Positions 17,580 through 27,370 of a stretch of 58,160 bases of DNA are shown here, piece after piece (within the stretch, counting starts at the first letter, position 1; the number at the start of each line of letters is the position of its first letter). The notes beneath the pieces are model-generated. The model made no database searches. It saw only the letters and a program-made list of their open reading frames with translations, and had not been told where the DNA came from. Source of the stretch: Craterilacuibacter sinensis (GTDB lineage Bacteria; Pseudomonadota; Gammaproteobacteria; Burkholderiales; Chromobacteriaceae); the NCBI RefSeq assembly GCF_009831765.1, contig NZ_WSSB01000016.1, positions 3,151 through 61,310 of the forward strand. Direction: 5' to 3'. The position numbers and the translations under genes are program-made.

Positions 17580-19499
17580 TTACTGCTTCTTGTCCTTTAC
17601 TTCCTCGAACTCGGCATCCACCACATCGCCGTCTTCCTTATCAGCAGGCTGTGCCGCGCCTGCGCCCTGGGCATCGCCCTGGGTTTGCGCGTACATCATT
17701 TCAGCCAGCTTGTGCGAAGCGGTCATCAGTGCTTCGACTTTGGCATCGATCGCTGCCTTGTCTTCGCCCTTCAGTGCTTCTTCGGCTTCTTTCAGTGCAG
17801 CTTCAATCGTGGCCTTCTCTTCGGCAGACACCTTGTCACCGTAGTCAACCAGCGATTTCTTCACGCTGTGTACCAGCGTTTCGCCGTGGTTGCGCGACTG
17901 AACCAGCTCGTGCAGCTTCTGGTCTTCTTCGGCATTCGCTTCGGCATCCTGCACCATGCGCTGGATTTCGTCTTCGGACAGACCGCTGGATGCCTGGATG
18001 GTGATGGTGGCTTCCTTGCCGGTGCCCTTGTCTTTGGCCGATACGTGCAAGATACCGTTGGCGTCGATATTGAAGGCAACTTCAATCTGCGGCAGACCGC
18101 GTGGCGCTGGCGGAATATCGGACAGGTTGAACTGGCCCAGCGACTTGTTGGCCGCTGCTTTTTCACGCTCGCCCTGCAGCACGTGAATGGTCACGGCCGT
18201 CTGGTTGTCGTCAGCGGTGGAGAACACCTGCTGTGCCTTGGTCGGGATGGTGGTGTTCTTCTGGATCAGCTTGGTCATCACGCCGCCCATGGTCTCGATA
18301 CCCAGCGACAGCGGGGTTACGTCCAGCAGCAGCACGTCCTTGCGGTCACCGGACAGAACCGAGCCTTGCAGCGCGGCACCAACGGCTACGGCTTCGTCCG
18401 GGTTCACGTCCTTGCGTGCTTCCTTGCCGAAGAACTCTTTAACCTTGTCCTGCACCTTAGGCATACGGGTCTGGCCGCCGACCAGAATCACGTCGTCGAT
18501 ATCGGAGATCGACAGGCCGGCATCTTTCAGTGCGATACGGCATGGCTCAATGGTACGGTCAACCAGGTCTTCCACCAGGGACTCGAACTTGGCGCGGGTA
18601 ATCTTCATCGCCAGGTGCTTAGGGCCGGTCGCATCCATGGTGATGTAAGGCAGATTCACTTCGGTCTGCTGGGTCGACGACAGTTCGATCTTGGCTTTTT
18701 CTGCCGCTTCTTTCAGGCGCTGCAGAGCCATTACGTCCTGCTTCAGGTCTACACCCTGCTCCTTCTTGAACTCGGTCACGATGTAATCGATCACGCGCTG
18801 GTCAAAGTCTTCACCACCGAGGAAGGTGTCGCCGTTGGTCGACAACACTTCGAACTGGTGTTCGCCGTCTACATCGGCAATTTCAATAATGGACACGTCA
18901 AACGTACCACCACCCAGGTCATAGACGGCAATCTTGCGGTCGCCTTCCAGCTTGGCCAGACCGAAAGCCAGTGCAGCTGCGGTAGGTTCGTTGATGATGC
19001 GCTTCACGTCCAGACCGGCAATACGGCCTGCATCCTTGGTAGCCTGACGCTGGCTGTCGTTGAAGTAAGCCGGAACGGTAATCACCGCTTCGGTCACTTC
19101 TTCGCCCAGATAGTCTTCGGCGGCCTTTTTCATCTTGCGCAGCACTTCGGCCGAGATCTGTGGCGGTGCCAGTTCCTGGTCACGTACCTTGACCCATGCA
19201 TCGCCGTTCTTGGCTTTCATGATTTCGAAAGGCATCAGTTCGATGTCTTTCTGTACTTCTTTGTCTTCAAAGCGATGGCCGATCAGGCGCTTGATCGCGT
19301 ACAGCGTGTTCTTAGGGTTGGTGACTGCCTGACGCTTGGCCGGCGCACCAACCAGAATTTCACCATCTTCGACATAAGCAATGATGGAAGGGGTGGTACG
19401 GGTGCCTTCCGCATTTTCAATTACCTTGGGTGCACCACCTTCAATCACTGCGACGCAGGAGTTGGTTGTACCCAGGTCAATACCGATAATTTTTCCCAT
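17580..19499 (-). CDS. dnaK: chaperone protein DnaK (Hsp70)
   Basis: A 639-residue ATP-dependent chaperone. The nucleotide-binding domain starts [21 protein letters not shown] and contains [14 protein letters not shown] and [12 protein letters not shown]. The linker [19 protein letters not shown] leads to the substrate-binding domain and a lid. The C-terminal tail is Gln/Ala- and acid-rich and ends [10 protein letters not shown], the usual co-chaperone tail. AAAGGACAAAG precedes the ATG. It follows grpE by 115 bases, a gap that holds a possible heat-shock promoter. Confidence 0.99.
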   Translation of the reverse strand: MGKIIGIDLGTTNSCVAVIEGGAPKVIENAEGTRTTPSIIAYVEDGEILVGAPAKRQAVTNPKNTLYAIKRLIGHRFEDKEVQKDIELMPFEIMKAKNGDAWVKVRDQELAPPQISAEVLRKMKKAAEDYLGEEVTEAVITVPAYFNDSQRQATKDAGRIAGLDVKRIINEPTAAALAFGLAKLEGDRKIAVYDLGGGTFDVSIIEIADVDGEHQFEVLSTNGDTFLGGEDFDQRVIDYIVTEFKKEQGVDLKQDVMALQRLKEAAEKAKIELSSTQQTEVNLPYITMDATGPKHLAMKITRAKFESLVEDLVDRTIEPCRIALKDAGLSISDIDDVILVGGQTRMPKVQDKVKEFFGKEARKDVNPDEAVAVGAALQGSVLSGDRKDVLLLDVTPLSLGIETMGGVMTKLIQKNTTIPTKAQQVFSTADDNQTAVTIHVLQGEREKAAANKSLGQFNLSDIPPAPRGLPQIEVAFNIDANGILHVSAKDKGTGKEATITIQASSGLSEDEIQRMVQDAEANAEEDQKLHELVQSRNHGETLVHSVKKSLVDYGDKVSAEEKATIEAALKEAEEALKGEDKAAIDAKVEALMTASHKLAEMMYAQTQGDAQGAGAAQPADKEDGDVVDAEFEEVKDKKQ

Positions 19500-19572
19500 G
19501 ATTCTTTGTCCTTTTATGTGTTCTGTAGCACGACTTCAGGATTGCTCTTAGCATCCAGCCATGCGTTTCAAG

Positions 19573-19598
19573 ATATTGGCTATCCCATGTTTTTCAAG
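19573..19598 (-). promoter_or_regulatory. possible sigma-32 promoter upstream of dnaK
   Basis: Reading on the minus strand: CTTGAAA, 12 bases, CCAATAT. The -35 matches the heat-shock consensus, while the -10 is only partly CCCATNT-like. A second CTTGAAA lies 3' of it with no good -10. Confidence 0.35.
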
Positions 19599-19614
19599 AG
19601 GCGAAAACGCAGGA

Positions 19615-20163
19615 TTATGCTTTTTCCTTGGCGACCACCACCATGGCGGGGCGCAATACGCGCTCGGCAACGAGGTAGCCCTTTTGTAGCACACGGATTA
19701 CGGTGCCAGCTTCTGCATCCGACTCTTCCATGCTCATTGCCGCATGCTGATGCGGGTCCAGCTTCTGCCCCAGCGGATTGATCTCGCTGATCTGGGACTT
19801 TTCAAAAGCAGCAACCAGTTGCTTAAGCGTCAGATCGACACCGAACTTGATATTGTCAAACTGGCCGCTCTGATCCTGTACCGCCATTTCAAGACTGTCC
19901 TTGACCGGCAGCATTTCCAGCAAAAATTTGTTGATCGCGTATTTATGCGCGGCAGCCACGTCTTCTTGCGAGCGGCGACGCAGGTTTTCCAGGTCAGCCA
20001 ATGAACGCAGATACTGGTCTTTCAGCGTTGCGATTTCGGCTTCCAGATCATTGATACGTGCGACGGCTTCATCGGACAGATCCGGCAAGGACAACTCCTC
20101 GACCGGCTCCAGCACAGCTTCGTCATGAGGTTCTACATTCTGAGTATTGAGATTTTCCTGCAT
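19615..20163 (-). CDS. grpE: nucleotide exchange factor GrpE
   Basis: A 182-residue dimeric ADP-release factor for DnaK. The N-terminus is acidic (EPHDEAVLEPVEELSLPDLSDE). A long coiled coil (ARINDLEAEIATLKDQYLRSLADLENLRRR) spans about residues 35-70. The C-terminal beta domain holds the family signature DPHQHAAMSMEESDAEAGTV...GYLVAERVLRPAMVVVAK. The start MQENLNTQ is chosen because GAGGAG lies 11 bases upstream; the longer frame is not GrpE-like. It is the first gene of the chaperone operon. Confidence 0.97.
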   Translation of the reverse strand: MQENLNTQNVEPHDEAVLEPVEELSLPDLSDEAVARINDLEAEIATLKDQYLRSLADLENLRRRSQEDVAAAHKYAINKFLLEMLPVKDSLEMAVQDQSGQFDNIKFGVDLTLKQLVAAFEKSQISEINPLGQKLDPHQHAAMSMEESDAEAGTVIRVLQKGYLVAERVLRPAMVVVAKEKA

Positions 20164-20226
20164 TTTTAAACGGCTCCTCGAGCTGGATATGCTTATCAAA
20201 CACCTTACTGGCTTGTCCCGTTCCAA

Positions 20227-20253
20227 GTTAAGGGCTACTGCCGATAATTCAAG
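20227..20253 (-). promoter_or_regulatory. candidate sigma-32 heat-shock promoter of grpE
   Basis: CTTGAAT, 12 bases, CCCTTAAC on the minus strand, about 65-90 bases before the grpE start. It resembles CTTGAAA-N13-CCCATNT. The same architecture occurs before htpG (31121-31148), which strengthens both calls. Confidence 0.45.
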
Positions 20254-20434
20254 CCCGCAAGCTAAACGCTCATCCAGCCATGCCCATTGTTCGGAAACGC
20301 ACAATTCAAACATCAGTTCTATCGTGTTTGCGCATGGCTTTGTTAGCATTTGAAAACAAAGCAATTTTATTTGCTGCGTCGCACACAGACATTTTTTTTT
20401 ATGTTTTAATCATGCCACAGAGGCAAGCAACAAG

Positions 20435-20465
20435 CAGACGATTCCCCCACCCAGGAATCCGTCTG
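20435..20465 (+). promoter_or_regulatory. hairpin in the aceA upstream region
   Basis: CAGACGATTCC and GGAATCCGTCTG pair with one bulged base. It lies 130 bases before aceA in the 430-base grpE-aceA divergent spacer. The same spacer holds a T-run at about 20391-20401, but I see no confident -35/-10 pair for aceA. Confidence 0.4.
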
Positions 20466-20542
20466 TTCAGCAAAAAAGCTACGGATATAAAGCGCAGCCC
20501 GCCCGCCGGCAACAAGTCCGGTATACGCAAAAACAAAGGATG

Positions 20543-20558
20543 GCCGGTTGCAACCGGC
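20543..20558. promoter_or_regulatory. perfect 16-base palindrome in the aceA leader, possible operator
   Basis: GCCGGTTG-CAACCGGC is a perfect two-fold palindrome centred 43 bases before the aceA start. Its position suits an operator for a dimeric regulator of the glyoxylate shunt or an RNA hairpin in the leader. No regulator gene is adjacent. Confidence 0.45.
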
Positions 20559-20593
20559 TGGATAGAACTGCATCGAAACTTAAGGACCTACAC

Positions 20594-21892
20594 ATGACTA
20601 CTCGCGAACAACGCATCGCCGCCATTCAGCACGACTGGGATACCAATCCACGTTGGAAAGGCATCAAGCGCGGTTACACCGCCGCCGATGTTGAGCGCCT
20701 GCGCGGCTCCGTACAGAATGAATACAGCCTGGCCCGCCGCGGTGCAGAAAAGCTGTGGGGTCTGGTCAACAACGAGCCTTACATCAACTGTCTGGGCGCC
20801 CTGACCGGCGGCCAAGCCATGCAGCAAGTTAAGGCTGGCATCAAAGCCATCTACCTGTCGGGCTGGCAGGTTGCTGCCGACAACAACGAATACTCGGCCA
20901 TGTACCCAGACCAGTCGCTGTATCCAGTTGACTCGGTGCCTAAGGTGGTTGAGCGCATCAACAACGCCTTTACCCGCGCTGACGAAATCCAGCACTCCAA
21001 AGGTGTTGAGCAGGGCGATGCCGGCTTTGTCGACTACTACGCTCCTATCGTGGCCGATGCTGAAGCCGGTTTCGGCGGCGTACTGAACGCTTACGAACTG
21101 ATGAAGGCCATGATCCGCGCCGGCGCAGGTGGTGTTCACTTTGAAGACCAGCTCGCTTCCGTCAAGAAGTGCGGCCACATGGGCGGCAAGGTACTGGTTC
21201 CAACCCAGGAAGCGGTACAGAAGCTGATCGCAGCCCGTATGGCTGCCGACGTCTACGGCGTGCCAACACTGGTGATCGCCCGTACCGATGCCGAAGCCGC
21301 TGACCTGTTGACCAGCGACTACGACGAAAACGACAAGCCATTCCTGACTGGCGAACGTACCGCAGAAGGCTTCTACAAGACCAAAAAAGGTCTGGAACAA
21401 GCCATCAGCCGCGCCGTGGCCTACGCCGAATACGCTGACCTGGTATGGTGTGAAACCGGCACCCCGGATCTGGAATTTGCCCGCAAGTTTGCCGAAGCCG
21501 TACACGCCAAACACCCAGGCAAACTCTTGGCCTACAACTGCTCGCCTTCTTTCAACTGGAAGAAAAACCTGGACGACGCGACCATCGCCAAGTTCCAGCG
21601 CGAACTGGGTGCCATGGGTTACAAGTACCAGTTCATCACCCTGGCTGGCATTCACAGCATGTGGTACAACATGTTCGATCTGGCACAGGACTACGTGGCA
21701 CGCGGCATGTCGGCCTACGTCGAGAAGGTACAAGAGCCAGAGTTCGCAGCACGCGACCGCGGCTACACCTTCGTGTCGCACCAGCAGGAAGTCGGCACCG
21801 GCTACTTCGATGATGTCACCACCGTGATCCAGGGCGGCAAGTCCTCGGTGACCGCGCTGACCGGCTCGACCGAAGAAGAGCAGTTCCACTGA
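20594..21892 (+). CDS. aceA: isocitrate lyase
   Basis: A 432-residue enzyme that splits isocitrate into glyoxylate and succinate, the first step of the glyoxylate bypass. The catalytic KKCGHMGGK motif is at residues 191-199 (C193). DADAGFGG-type metal ligands are seen in [10 protein letters not shown], and the active-site loop is [11 protein letters not shown]. The start [10 protein letters not shown] is preceded by AAGGACC; the in-frame extension upstream is not conserved. The malate synthase gene is not in the window. Its competitor icd and the switch gene aceK lie about 3-8 kb away. Confidence 0.97.
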   Translation: MTTREQRIAAIQHDWDTNPRWKGIKRGYTAADVERLRGSVQNEYSLARRGAEKLWGLVNNEPYINCLGALTGGQAMQQVKAGIKAIYLSGWQVAADNNEYSAMYPDQSLYPVDSVPKVVERINNAFTRADEIQHSKGVEQGDAGFVDYYAPIVADAEAGFGGVLNAYELMKAMIRAGAGGVHFEDQLASVKKCGHMGGKVLVPTQEAVQKLIAARMAADVYGVPTLVIARTDAEAADLLTSDYDENDKPFLTGERTAEGFYKTKKGLEQAISRAVAYAEYADLVWCETGTPDLEFARKFAEAVHAKHPGKLLAYNCSPSFNWKKNLDDATIAKFQRELGAMGYKYQFITLAGIHSMWYNMFDLAQDYVARGMSAYVEKVQEPEFAARDRGYTFVSHQQEVGTGYFDDVTTVIQGGKSSVTALTGSTEEEQFH

Positions 21893-21924
21893 GAATAGCG
21901 CTTATCAAGCACGCGCTTCTCTTG

Positions 21925-21954
21925 ACCCCCGCCCGGCTTCGGGCGGGGGTTTTT
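21925..21954 (+). terminator. intrinsic terminator of aceA
   Basis: CCCCCGCCCG-GCTT-CGGGCGGGGG followed by TTTTT, 33 bases after the aceA stop. Confidence 0.95.
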
Positions 21955-21980
21955 GCTGCGCACGAAACGCGCTGAACAAC

Positions 21981-22008
21981 AAAAAGCCCGCGAAATTCGC
22001 GGGCTTTT
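21981..22008. terminator. bidirectional terminator, mainly for clpA
   Basis: AAAAGCCCGCGAA-TTCGCGGGCTTTT is nearly symmetric, with T-runs on both strands. It sits 18 bases after the clpA stop. Confidence 0.92.
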
Positions 22009-22025
22009 CTCTGGCAAAGCGTGCT

Positions 22026-24302
22026 TTATGCCGGCTCTGCGTGCAGGGCATCCTCGGCAAACTGCAGCACGACTTTATCCCCGGCATCCACATCCACCGT
22101 GACTTCGCCGCCACTGGCCAGACGACCGAACAAGAGTTCGTCAGCCAAGGCCTTGCGGATGCAATCCTGAATCAGGCGCGCCATCGGCCGGGCACCCATC
22201 TGCGGATCGAAACCATGCTTGGCAAGATACAGGCGCAGTGCATCGGTAAAGTGGATATCGACTTTTTTCTCGTGCAATTGCTGCTCCAACTGCAACAGGA
22301 ATTTGTCGACCACCTGCAGGATGATTTTTTCATCCAGCCGCGCAAACGGCACAATGGCATCCAGCCGGTTGCGGAACTCGGGGCTGAACAAACGCTTGAT
22401 ATCCGCCATTTCGTCCCCTGCCACCTTGCTATCGGTAAAGCCCAGACTCGGCTTGGACAGCGACTCGGCACCGGCATTGGTAGTTAGGATAATCACCACA
22501 TTGCGAAAATCCGCCTTGCGCCCGTTGTTATCGGTCAAAGTGCCGTGATCCATCACCTGCAGCAGCACATTAAAGATATCAGGATGCGCTTTCTCGATCT
22601 CATCCAGCAACAGCACTGCATACGGATGCTTATTGACCGCCTCGGTCAATTGCCCACCCTGCTCGTAACCGACATAGCCCGGTGGCGCGCCAATCAGGCG
22701 TGACACCGCATGACGCTCCATATACTCGGACATATCGAAGCGGATCAGCTCGACCCCCAGCACAAATGCCAGCTGGCGTGCGACCTCGGTTTTCCCCACC
22801 CCGGTCGGTCCGGAGAACAGGAAAGAACCGATAGGCTTTTGCGGATTGCCCAGGCCTGAGCGGCTCATCTTGATCGCGGTCGCCAGATTGTCGATGGCCT
22901 TATCCTGCCCATACACGACGTTCTTCAGGTCACGCTCGATATTGCGCAACACATTGCGGTCATCCGTCGAAACCGTCTTGGGCGGGATGCGGGCAATTTT
23001 GGCCACCACCTCTTCGATCTCGCCCTTATTGATGACTTTCTTCTGCCGCGACTTGGGCAGGATTTTCTGTGCGGCCCCCGCCTCGTCGATGACGTCTATC
23101 GCCTTGTCCGGCAAGTGACGATCGTTGATATAGCGTGCCGACAGTTCGGCAGCGGTCACCAAGGCCGCCAGCGTATAACGCACGCCATGATGCGCCTCGA
23201 AGCGACTCTTCAGCCCCTTCAGGATATCGATAGTCTGTGCCACGGTAGGCTCGCTGACATCGATCTTCTGGAAGCGGCGCGACAACGCATTATCTTTTTC
23301 AAAGATGCCGCGGTACTCGTTGTACGTCGTGGCGCCGATACAGCGCAAACGGCCATTGGACAAAACCGGCTTGAGCAGGTTGGATGCGTCCAGCGTCCCG
23401 CCGGAAGCAGCGCCTGCACCGATCAGGGTATGGATCTCGTCGATAAACAGAATGGCCTGCGGGTCTTCGGTCAGCTGCTTGATCACGGCCTTCAGACGCT
23501 GCTCGAAGTCGCCACGGTATTTGGTACCAGCCAGCAATGCCCCCATATCCAGCGAATAAACGGTGGCCTGGGCCAATACATCCGGAATCTCTTCATTCAC
23601 GATACGGCGTGCCAAGCCTTCGGCAATCGCGGTTTTACCAACCCCGGCTTCACCCACCAGCAGCGGATTATTCTTGCGCCGACGGCACAGAATCTGGATG
23701 GTGCGCTCAAGCTCGGCTTCGCGTCCGATCAAAGGATCGATCTTGCCTTCGCGCGCAAGCTGATTCAGGTTCTGGGTATAGCTTTCCAGCGCGCCTCCCG
23801 GCCCGCTCGCCACCTCCTCCCCCTCAGCCTCGGGATTATTCTCCCGCGCTTGGGCATCGGGCTGCGAACGCTGCTTGGTGATGCCGTGAGAGATATAGTT
23901 GACGACATCCAACCGAGAAATGCCTTGCTGGTGCAGGTAGTACACCGCGTGCGAATCTTTCTCGCCAAAAATGGCCACCAGAATATTGGCCCCGGTTACT
24001 TCTTTCTTTCCGGAGGACTGTACATGCAAAATGGCACGCTGGATCACGCGCTGGAAGCCCAGGGTAGGCTGGGTTTCCACTTCCTTGTCTCCGGGTACGG
24101 CCGGCGTATGCTCGTCGACGAAATCGCCAAGCTGCTTTTTCAGCTGCTCCAGATTCGCTCCGCAAGCACGCAGAACCTCGGCCGCAGAGGGGTTGTCTAT
24201 CATCGCAAGCAGCAGATGCTCGACACTAATGAATTCGTGCCGCTTTTGCCTTGCGTCCATGAATGCCATATGCAGGCTGACTTCAAGTTCCTGGGCGATC
24301 AT
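22026..24302 (-). CDS. clpA: ATP-dependent Clp protease ATP-binding subunit ClpA
   Basis: A 758-residue AAA+ unfoldase feeding the ClpP peptidase, the same length as E. coli ClpA. The N-domain ([33 protein letters not shown]) binds ClpS. Walker A of the first ATPase is [15 protein letters not shown], with Walker [11 protein letters not shown]. The second set is [16 protein letters not shown] and [13 protein letters not shown]. The IGF/L-type ClpP-docking loop lies in the region FRN...[10 protein letters not shown]. Its ATG overlaps the clpS stop by one base (TGATG), giving translational coupling. ClpP itself is not in the window. Confidence 0.98.
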   Translation of the reverse strand: MIAQELEVSLHMAFMDARQKRHEFISVEHLLLAMIDNPSAAEVLRACGANLEQLKKQLGDFVDEHTPAVPGDKEVETQPTLGFQRVIQRAILHVQSSGKKEVTGANILVAIFGEKDSHAVYYLHQQGISRLDVVNYISHGITKQRSQPDAQARENNPEAEGEEVASGPGGALESYTQNLNQLAREGKIDPLIGREAELERTIQILCRRRKNNPLLVGEAGVGKTAIAEGLARRIVNEEIPDVLAQATVYSLDMGALLAGTKYRGDFEQRLKAVIKQLTEDPQAILFIDEIHTLIGAGAASGGTLDASNLLKPVLSNGRLRCIGATTYNEYRGIFEKDNALSRRFQKIDVSEPTVAQTIDILKGLKSRFEAHHGVRYTLAALVTAAELSARYINDRHLPDKAIDVIDEAGAAQKILPKSRQKKVINKGEIEEVVAKIARIPPKTVSTDDRNVLRNIERDLKNVVYGQDKAIDNLATAIKMSRSGLGNPQKPIGSFLFSGPTGVGKTEVARQLAFVLGVELIRFDMSEYMERHAVSRLIGAPPGYVGYEQGGQLTEAVNKHPYAVLLLDEIEKAHPDIFNVLLQVMDHGTLTDNNGRKADFRNVVIILTTNAGAESLSKPSLGFTDSKVAGDEMADIKRLFSPEFRNRLDAIVPFARLDEKIILQVVDKFLLQLEQQLHEKKVDIHFTDALRLYLAKHGFDPQMGARPMARLIQDCIRKALADELLFGRLASGGEVTVDVDAGDKVVLQFAEDALHAEPA

Positions 24303-24610
24303 CAGTTTTCCTCCATCACACACTGCAGCGGATGCTGGTGCGTTCGTGCAAATTGCAACACCTGTTCAACCTTGGTCGCCGCAATATCCTTGGTATAAAT
24401 ACCACAGACACCACGCCCTAACTGGTGCACCTGTAACATGACCCGTGTGGCCTGCTCCCGGTCCATGCTGAAAAGTTGCTCCAACACTTCGATAACAAAA
24501 TCCATCGGAGTGAAATCATCGTTCAACAATAGAACTTTAAACAAAGGTGGAGGAACGGCGCGAACCCGAGACGCCTCGAGAAGAACGTCATCCTTATACT
24601 GCGTAGACAT
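24302..24610 (-). CDS. clpS: ATP-dependent Clp protease adaptor ClpS
   Basis: A 102-residue N-end-rule adaptor that hands substrates with bulky N-terminal residues to ClpA. The core signature [20 protein letters not shown] begins near residue 24, followed by [23 protein letters not shown]. The ATG at 24610 has GGAAAG upstream and is chosen over an in-frame TTG. It is the first gene of clpS-clpA and is divergent from the cold-shock gene, the neighbourhood typical of proteobacteria. Confidence 0.97.
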   Translation of the reverse strand: MSTQYKDDVLLEASRVRAVPPPLFKVLLLNDDFTPMDFVIEVLEQLFSMDREQATRVMLQVHQLGRGVCGIYTKDIAATKVEQVLQFARTHQHPLQCVMEEN

Positions 24611-24699
24611 GTTGGCTTTCCGCAAATTTTGCGTCTTTCAATTAATAGTGGCTGCATACCACGTTTTTTCAAGCCCAAATGGCATGCATACAAATATTC

Positions 24700-24728
24700 T
24701 TGACGCCATAGGCATTATTGGGTAGAAA
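24700..24728 (+). promoter_or_regulatory. sigma-70 promoter of the cold-shock gene
   Basis: TTGACG, 17 bases, TAGAAA. The predicted start near 24735 leaves a leader of about 100 bases containing CATCGG-loop-CCGATG, in keeping with the long structured leaders of cold-shock messages. Confidence 0.55.
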
Positions 24729-24835
24729 TAGTGGCTGGTGCTTGGCTTATGCTTTGCCATCGGAATGAAGCCGATGCGGCATTTGCTTTTGTTGTCTGGC
24801 CTCACCAGCCTGTTACCGTATGTTAAGGAAGTATA

Positions 24836-25039
24836 ATGGCACTTGGCACCGTTAAATGGTTCAATGATTCGAAGGGCTTCGGCTTCATTACTCCAGACGA
24901 AGGCGGCGAAGATCTGTTCGCACACTTCTCTGCGATCAATATGCAAGGCTTCAAGACCCTCAAAGAAGGTCAACGCGTGAGCTTTGACATCGTTCAGGGC
25001 CCTAAGGGCAAGCAAGCTTCGAACATCCAAGCCGCTTAA
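24836..25039 (+). CDS. cold-shock protein, CspA/CspD family
   Basis: A 67-residue single cold-shock domain binding single-stranded nucleic acid. RNP1 is KGFGFITPD (residues 13-21) and RNP2 is DLFAHFSAI (residues 26-34), preceded by [21 protein letters not shown] precedes the ATG. The divergent clpS-clpA position recalls cspD of E. coli, but the sequence alone does not separate cold-induced from stationary-phase paralogs, so no symbol is given. Confidence 0.95.
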   Translation: MALGTVKWFNDSKGFGFITPDEGGEDLFAHFSAINMQGFKTLKEGQRVSFDIVQGPKGKQASNIQAA

Positions 25040-25083
25040 TCCGGTTTGCAGGCAGTCTGGCTTCACGCCGGGCTGCCGGATGA

Positions 25084-25117
25084 AAAAACCCGTCTTCCAA
25101 GTGAAGGCGGGTTTTTT
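25084..25117. terminator. bidirectional terminator after the cold-shock gene
   Basis: AACCCGTCTTC-loop-GAAGGCGGGTT with one G-U pair, flanked by A6 and T6. Confidence 0.92.
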
Positions 25118-25145
25118 GTTGTACCTACCCTACTTATCGTAGACG

Positions 25146-25171
25146 AAAAAATGGCCCGCAAAGGCGAGCCA
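25146..25171 (-). terminator. intrinsic terminator of icd
   Basis: On the minus strand TGGCTCGC-CTTT-GCGGGCCA, then six T, 22 bases after the icd stop. Confidence 0.85.
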
Positions 25172-25192
25172 CTTTTCTGCAAGAGCCCAGAC

Positions 25193-26440
25193 TTACATGC
25201 GGGCGATCATCGCGTCACCAAAGGCGGAGCAGCTCACCTCGGTCGCACCATCCATCAGACGGGCAAAGTCATAGGTGACCTGCTTGTCGGCAATCGCCGC
25301 TTCCATGGACTTGATCACCAGATCGGCAGCCTCAACCCAGCCCAGATGACGCAGCATCATTTCGGCGGACAGAATCAGCGAACCCGGGTTGACCTTGTCC
25401 AGGCCAGCATATTTAGGCGCGGTGCCATGGGTTGCTTCAAACACGGCATACTGGTCGGAAATATTGGCACCTGGCGCGATACCAATCCCGCCCACCTGAG
25501 CTGCCAGCGCATCGGAGATATAGTCGCCGTTCAGGTTGGTGGTCACGATGGTGTCGTACTCGGCCGGACGCAACAGAATCTGCTGCAAGAAGGCGTCGGC
25601 GATGGCATCCTTAACGATCACGTCACGGCCGGTCTTCGGGTTCACAAACTTGCACCATGGGCCGCCATCAATCAGCTCTGCACCGAACTCTTCCTGCGCC
25701 ACTTTATAAGCGGTGTCTCGGAACAGGCCTTCGGTGAACTTCATGATATTGCCCTTGTGCACGATAGTCAGCGACTTGCGGTCGTTGTCGATCACGTACT
25801 TGAGCGCAGCGCGCACCAGACGGGTCGTACCCTCGATCGAGATCGGCTTGATGCCGATGCCGGAGGTTTCCGGGAAGCGGATCTTCTTCACGCCCATCTC
25901 TTCTTGCAAGAAGGCGATGACTTTCTTGGCGGCATCGGACTCGGCCGACCACTCGATACCGGCGTAAATATCTTCGGTGTTTTCACGGAAGATGACCATA
26001 TTGGTCAGCTCCGGATTTTTAAGCGGCGAAGGAACACCCTTGAAGTACTGTACCGGACGCACGCACTGGTACAGATCCAGCTCCTGACGCAGAGCCACGT
26101 TCAAGGAACGGATGCCGCCGCCGACTGGCGTCGTCATCGGGCCCTTGATCGAAACGGCAAATTCTTTCAACGCAGCAAAAGTCTCGGCAGGCAGCCACTC
26201 ATCCGGGCCATACAGACGCGTTGATTTCTCACCGGCATAAACTTCCATCCAGTGGATTTTTTTCTCGCCACGATAGGCTTTTTCTACAGCAGCATCGATG
26301 ACCTTGATCATCACCGGGGTAATGTCTACACCGATGCCATCGCCTTCAATAAACGGAATAATCGGATGATTGGGGACAGCTTGCCCCGGGATGATTTTCT
26401 GACCTGCTGCAGGAACCTTGATCAGGGATTGATCGCTCAT
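25193..26440 (-). CDS. icd: isocitrate dehydrogenase (NADP+)
   Basis: A 415-residue TCA enzyme, oxidative decarboxylation of isocitrate to 2-oxoglutarate. The phosphorylatable serine is in [14 protein letters not shown] at residue 112, equivalent to Ser113 of E. coli, so control by the nearby AceK is expected. Other blocks are [33 protein letters not shown], the [11 protein letters not shown] nucleotide region and [13 protein letters not shown]. The start MSDQSLIKV is preceded by GGAG; the upstream in-frame extension is not conserved. It is divergent from rluE. Confidence 0.97.
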   Translation of the reverse strand: MSDQSLIKVPAAGQKIIPGQAVPNHPIIPFIEGDGIGVDITPVMIKVIDAAVEKAYRGEKKIHWMEVYAGEKSTRLYGPDEWLPAETFAALKEFAVSIKGPMTTPVGGGIRSLNVALRQELDLYQCVRPVQYFKGVPSPLKNPELTNMVIFRENTEDIYAGIEWSAESDAAKKVIAFLQEEMGVKKIRFPETSGIGIKPISIEGTTRLVRAALKYVIDNDRKSLTIVHKGNIMKFTEGLFRDTAYKVAQEEFGAELIDGGPWCKFVNPKTGRDVIVKDAIADAFLQQILLRPAEYDTIVTTNLNGDYISDALAAQVGGIGIAPGANISDQYAVFEATHGTAPKYAGLDKVNPGSLILSAEMMLRHLGWVEAADLVIKSMEAAIADKQVTYDFARLMDGATEVSCSAFGDAMIARM

Positions 26441-26675
26441 GCCTACTCCATCATGGGTTGATTGCAATTTTAGAGATACGGGTGCGGACAGGCTTGACGC
26501 CAAGGTGGGTGCAGAGGCTACACCCATCTATGCCGACTGCAAGGGCAGTAAGCCATGCAGACTGCGTGCACAACGCATTCAGAGGGGCGGTCTTGCCTTC
26601 GTCGGGGCTTTCTTATCACGGGTGCCACCTCATCCTTGTTATTATCCTGAAATTCACCGCTTACAGCTAGACCAA

Positions 26676-27329
26676 ATGACTGAACTTGTCCTGTTAAATA
26701 AACCCTATGGCGTTATTTGCCAATTTTCCGAGCACGAAAAGCATCCGACGCTGAAAAGCTGCATGCCATTGCCCGGTGTTTATCCTGCCGGACGTCTGGA
26801 CACAGACAGCGAGGGCCTGCTGCTATTGACCGGTGATGGCAAATTGCAACAGCGCATTGCCGACCCGCGCTTCAAGCTGCCCAAGACTTACTGGGTGCAG
26901 GTCGAAGGACAAATCCGCGAAGAACAACTGGAAGCCCTGCGTCAAGGCGTCGATCTGGGTGACTTCACCACCCGCCCTGCCCAAGCGCGCCGCATAGAGA
27001 CACCCGAGCTATGGCCGCGCACACCACCGGTGCGCTTTCGCAAGACCGTACCCGACGCCTGGCTGGAAATCATTATCAGCGAAGGAAAAAACCGTCAGGT
27101 CAGGCGCATGACCGCCAAGGTCGGCCTGCCGACCTTACGTCTGGTACGGGTCGCCATCGGGCCATGGCATATTGAAGACCTGAAACCGGGCGAATGGCGC
27201 AAGCTTGCTGTCGCGCTTGAAGATTTGCCGCAAGTGCAGCATGCTAAAGGCATTTCAACGACAGGCAAATCAGGCCAGGCCAGACATAGCACGCCACGCA
27301 AGCCCTTCTTGCTGCGCAAAAAAAGCTGA
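26676..27329 (+). CDS. rluE: 23S rRNA pseudouridine synthase, RluE-like
   Basis: A 217-residue RsuA/RluB/E-family pseudouridine synthase without an S4 domain. The catalytic Asp is in PAGRLDTDSEGLLLLTGDG, and the EGKNRQVRRM block follows later. It opens MTELVLLNKPYGVICQF, as expected for the short RluE form. The neighbourhood icd / rluE (divergent) is the same as in E. coli. The C-terminal tail is basic (RKPFLLRKKS). The target U2457 is known for E. coli RluE and is inferred here. Confidence 0.85.
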   Translation: MTELVLLNKPYGVICQFSEHEKHPTLKSCMPLPGVYPAGRLDTDSEGLLLLTGDGKLQQRIADPRFKLPKTYWVQVEGQIREEQLEALRQGVDLGDFTTRPAQARRIETPELWPRTPPVRFRKTVPDAWLEIIISEGKNRQVRRMTAKVGLPTLRLVRVAIGPWHIEDLKPGEWRKLAVALEDLPQVQHAKGISTTGKSGQARHSTPRKPFLLRKKS

Positions 27330-27370
27330 CCGCCTGCTTTGCCCGCCTCTTACCCAGATAAGGCGCGGTC

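Noticed and set aside
17685-19781. Plus-strand open frame of 698 codons opposite dnaK
   Set aside because: It is a mirror of a highly biased chaperone gene, with no start signals or domains.
20391-20401. T-run as a terminator between grpE and aceA
   Set aside because: No stable GC stem precedes it on either strand.
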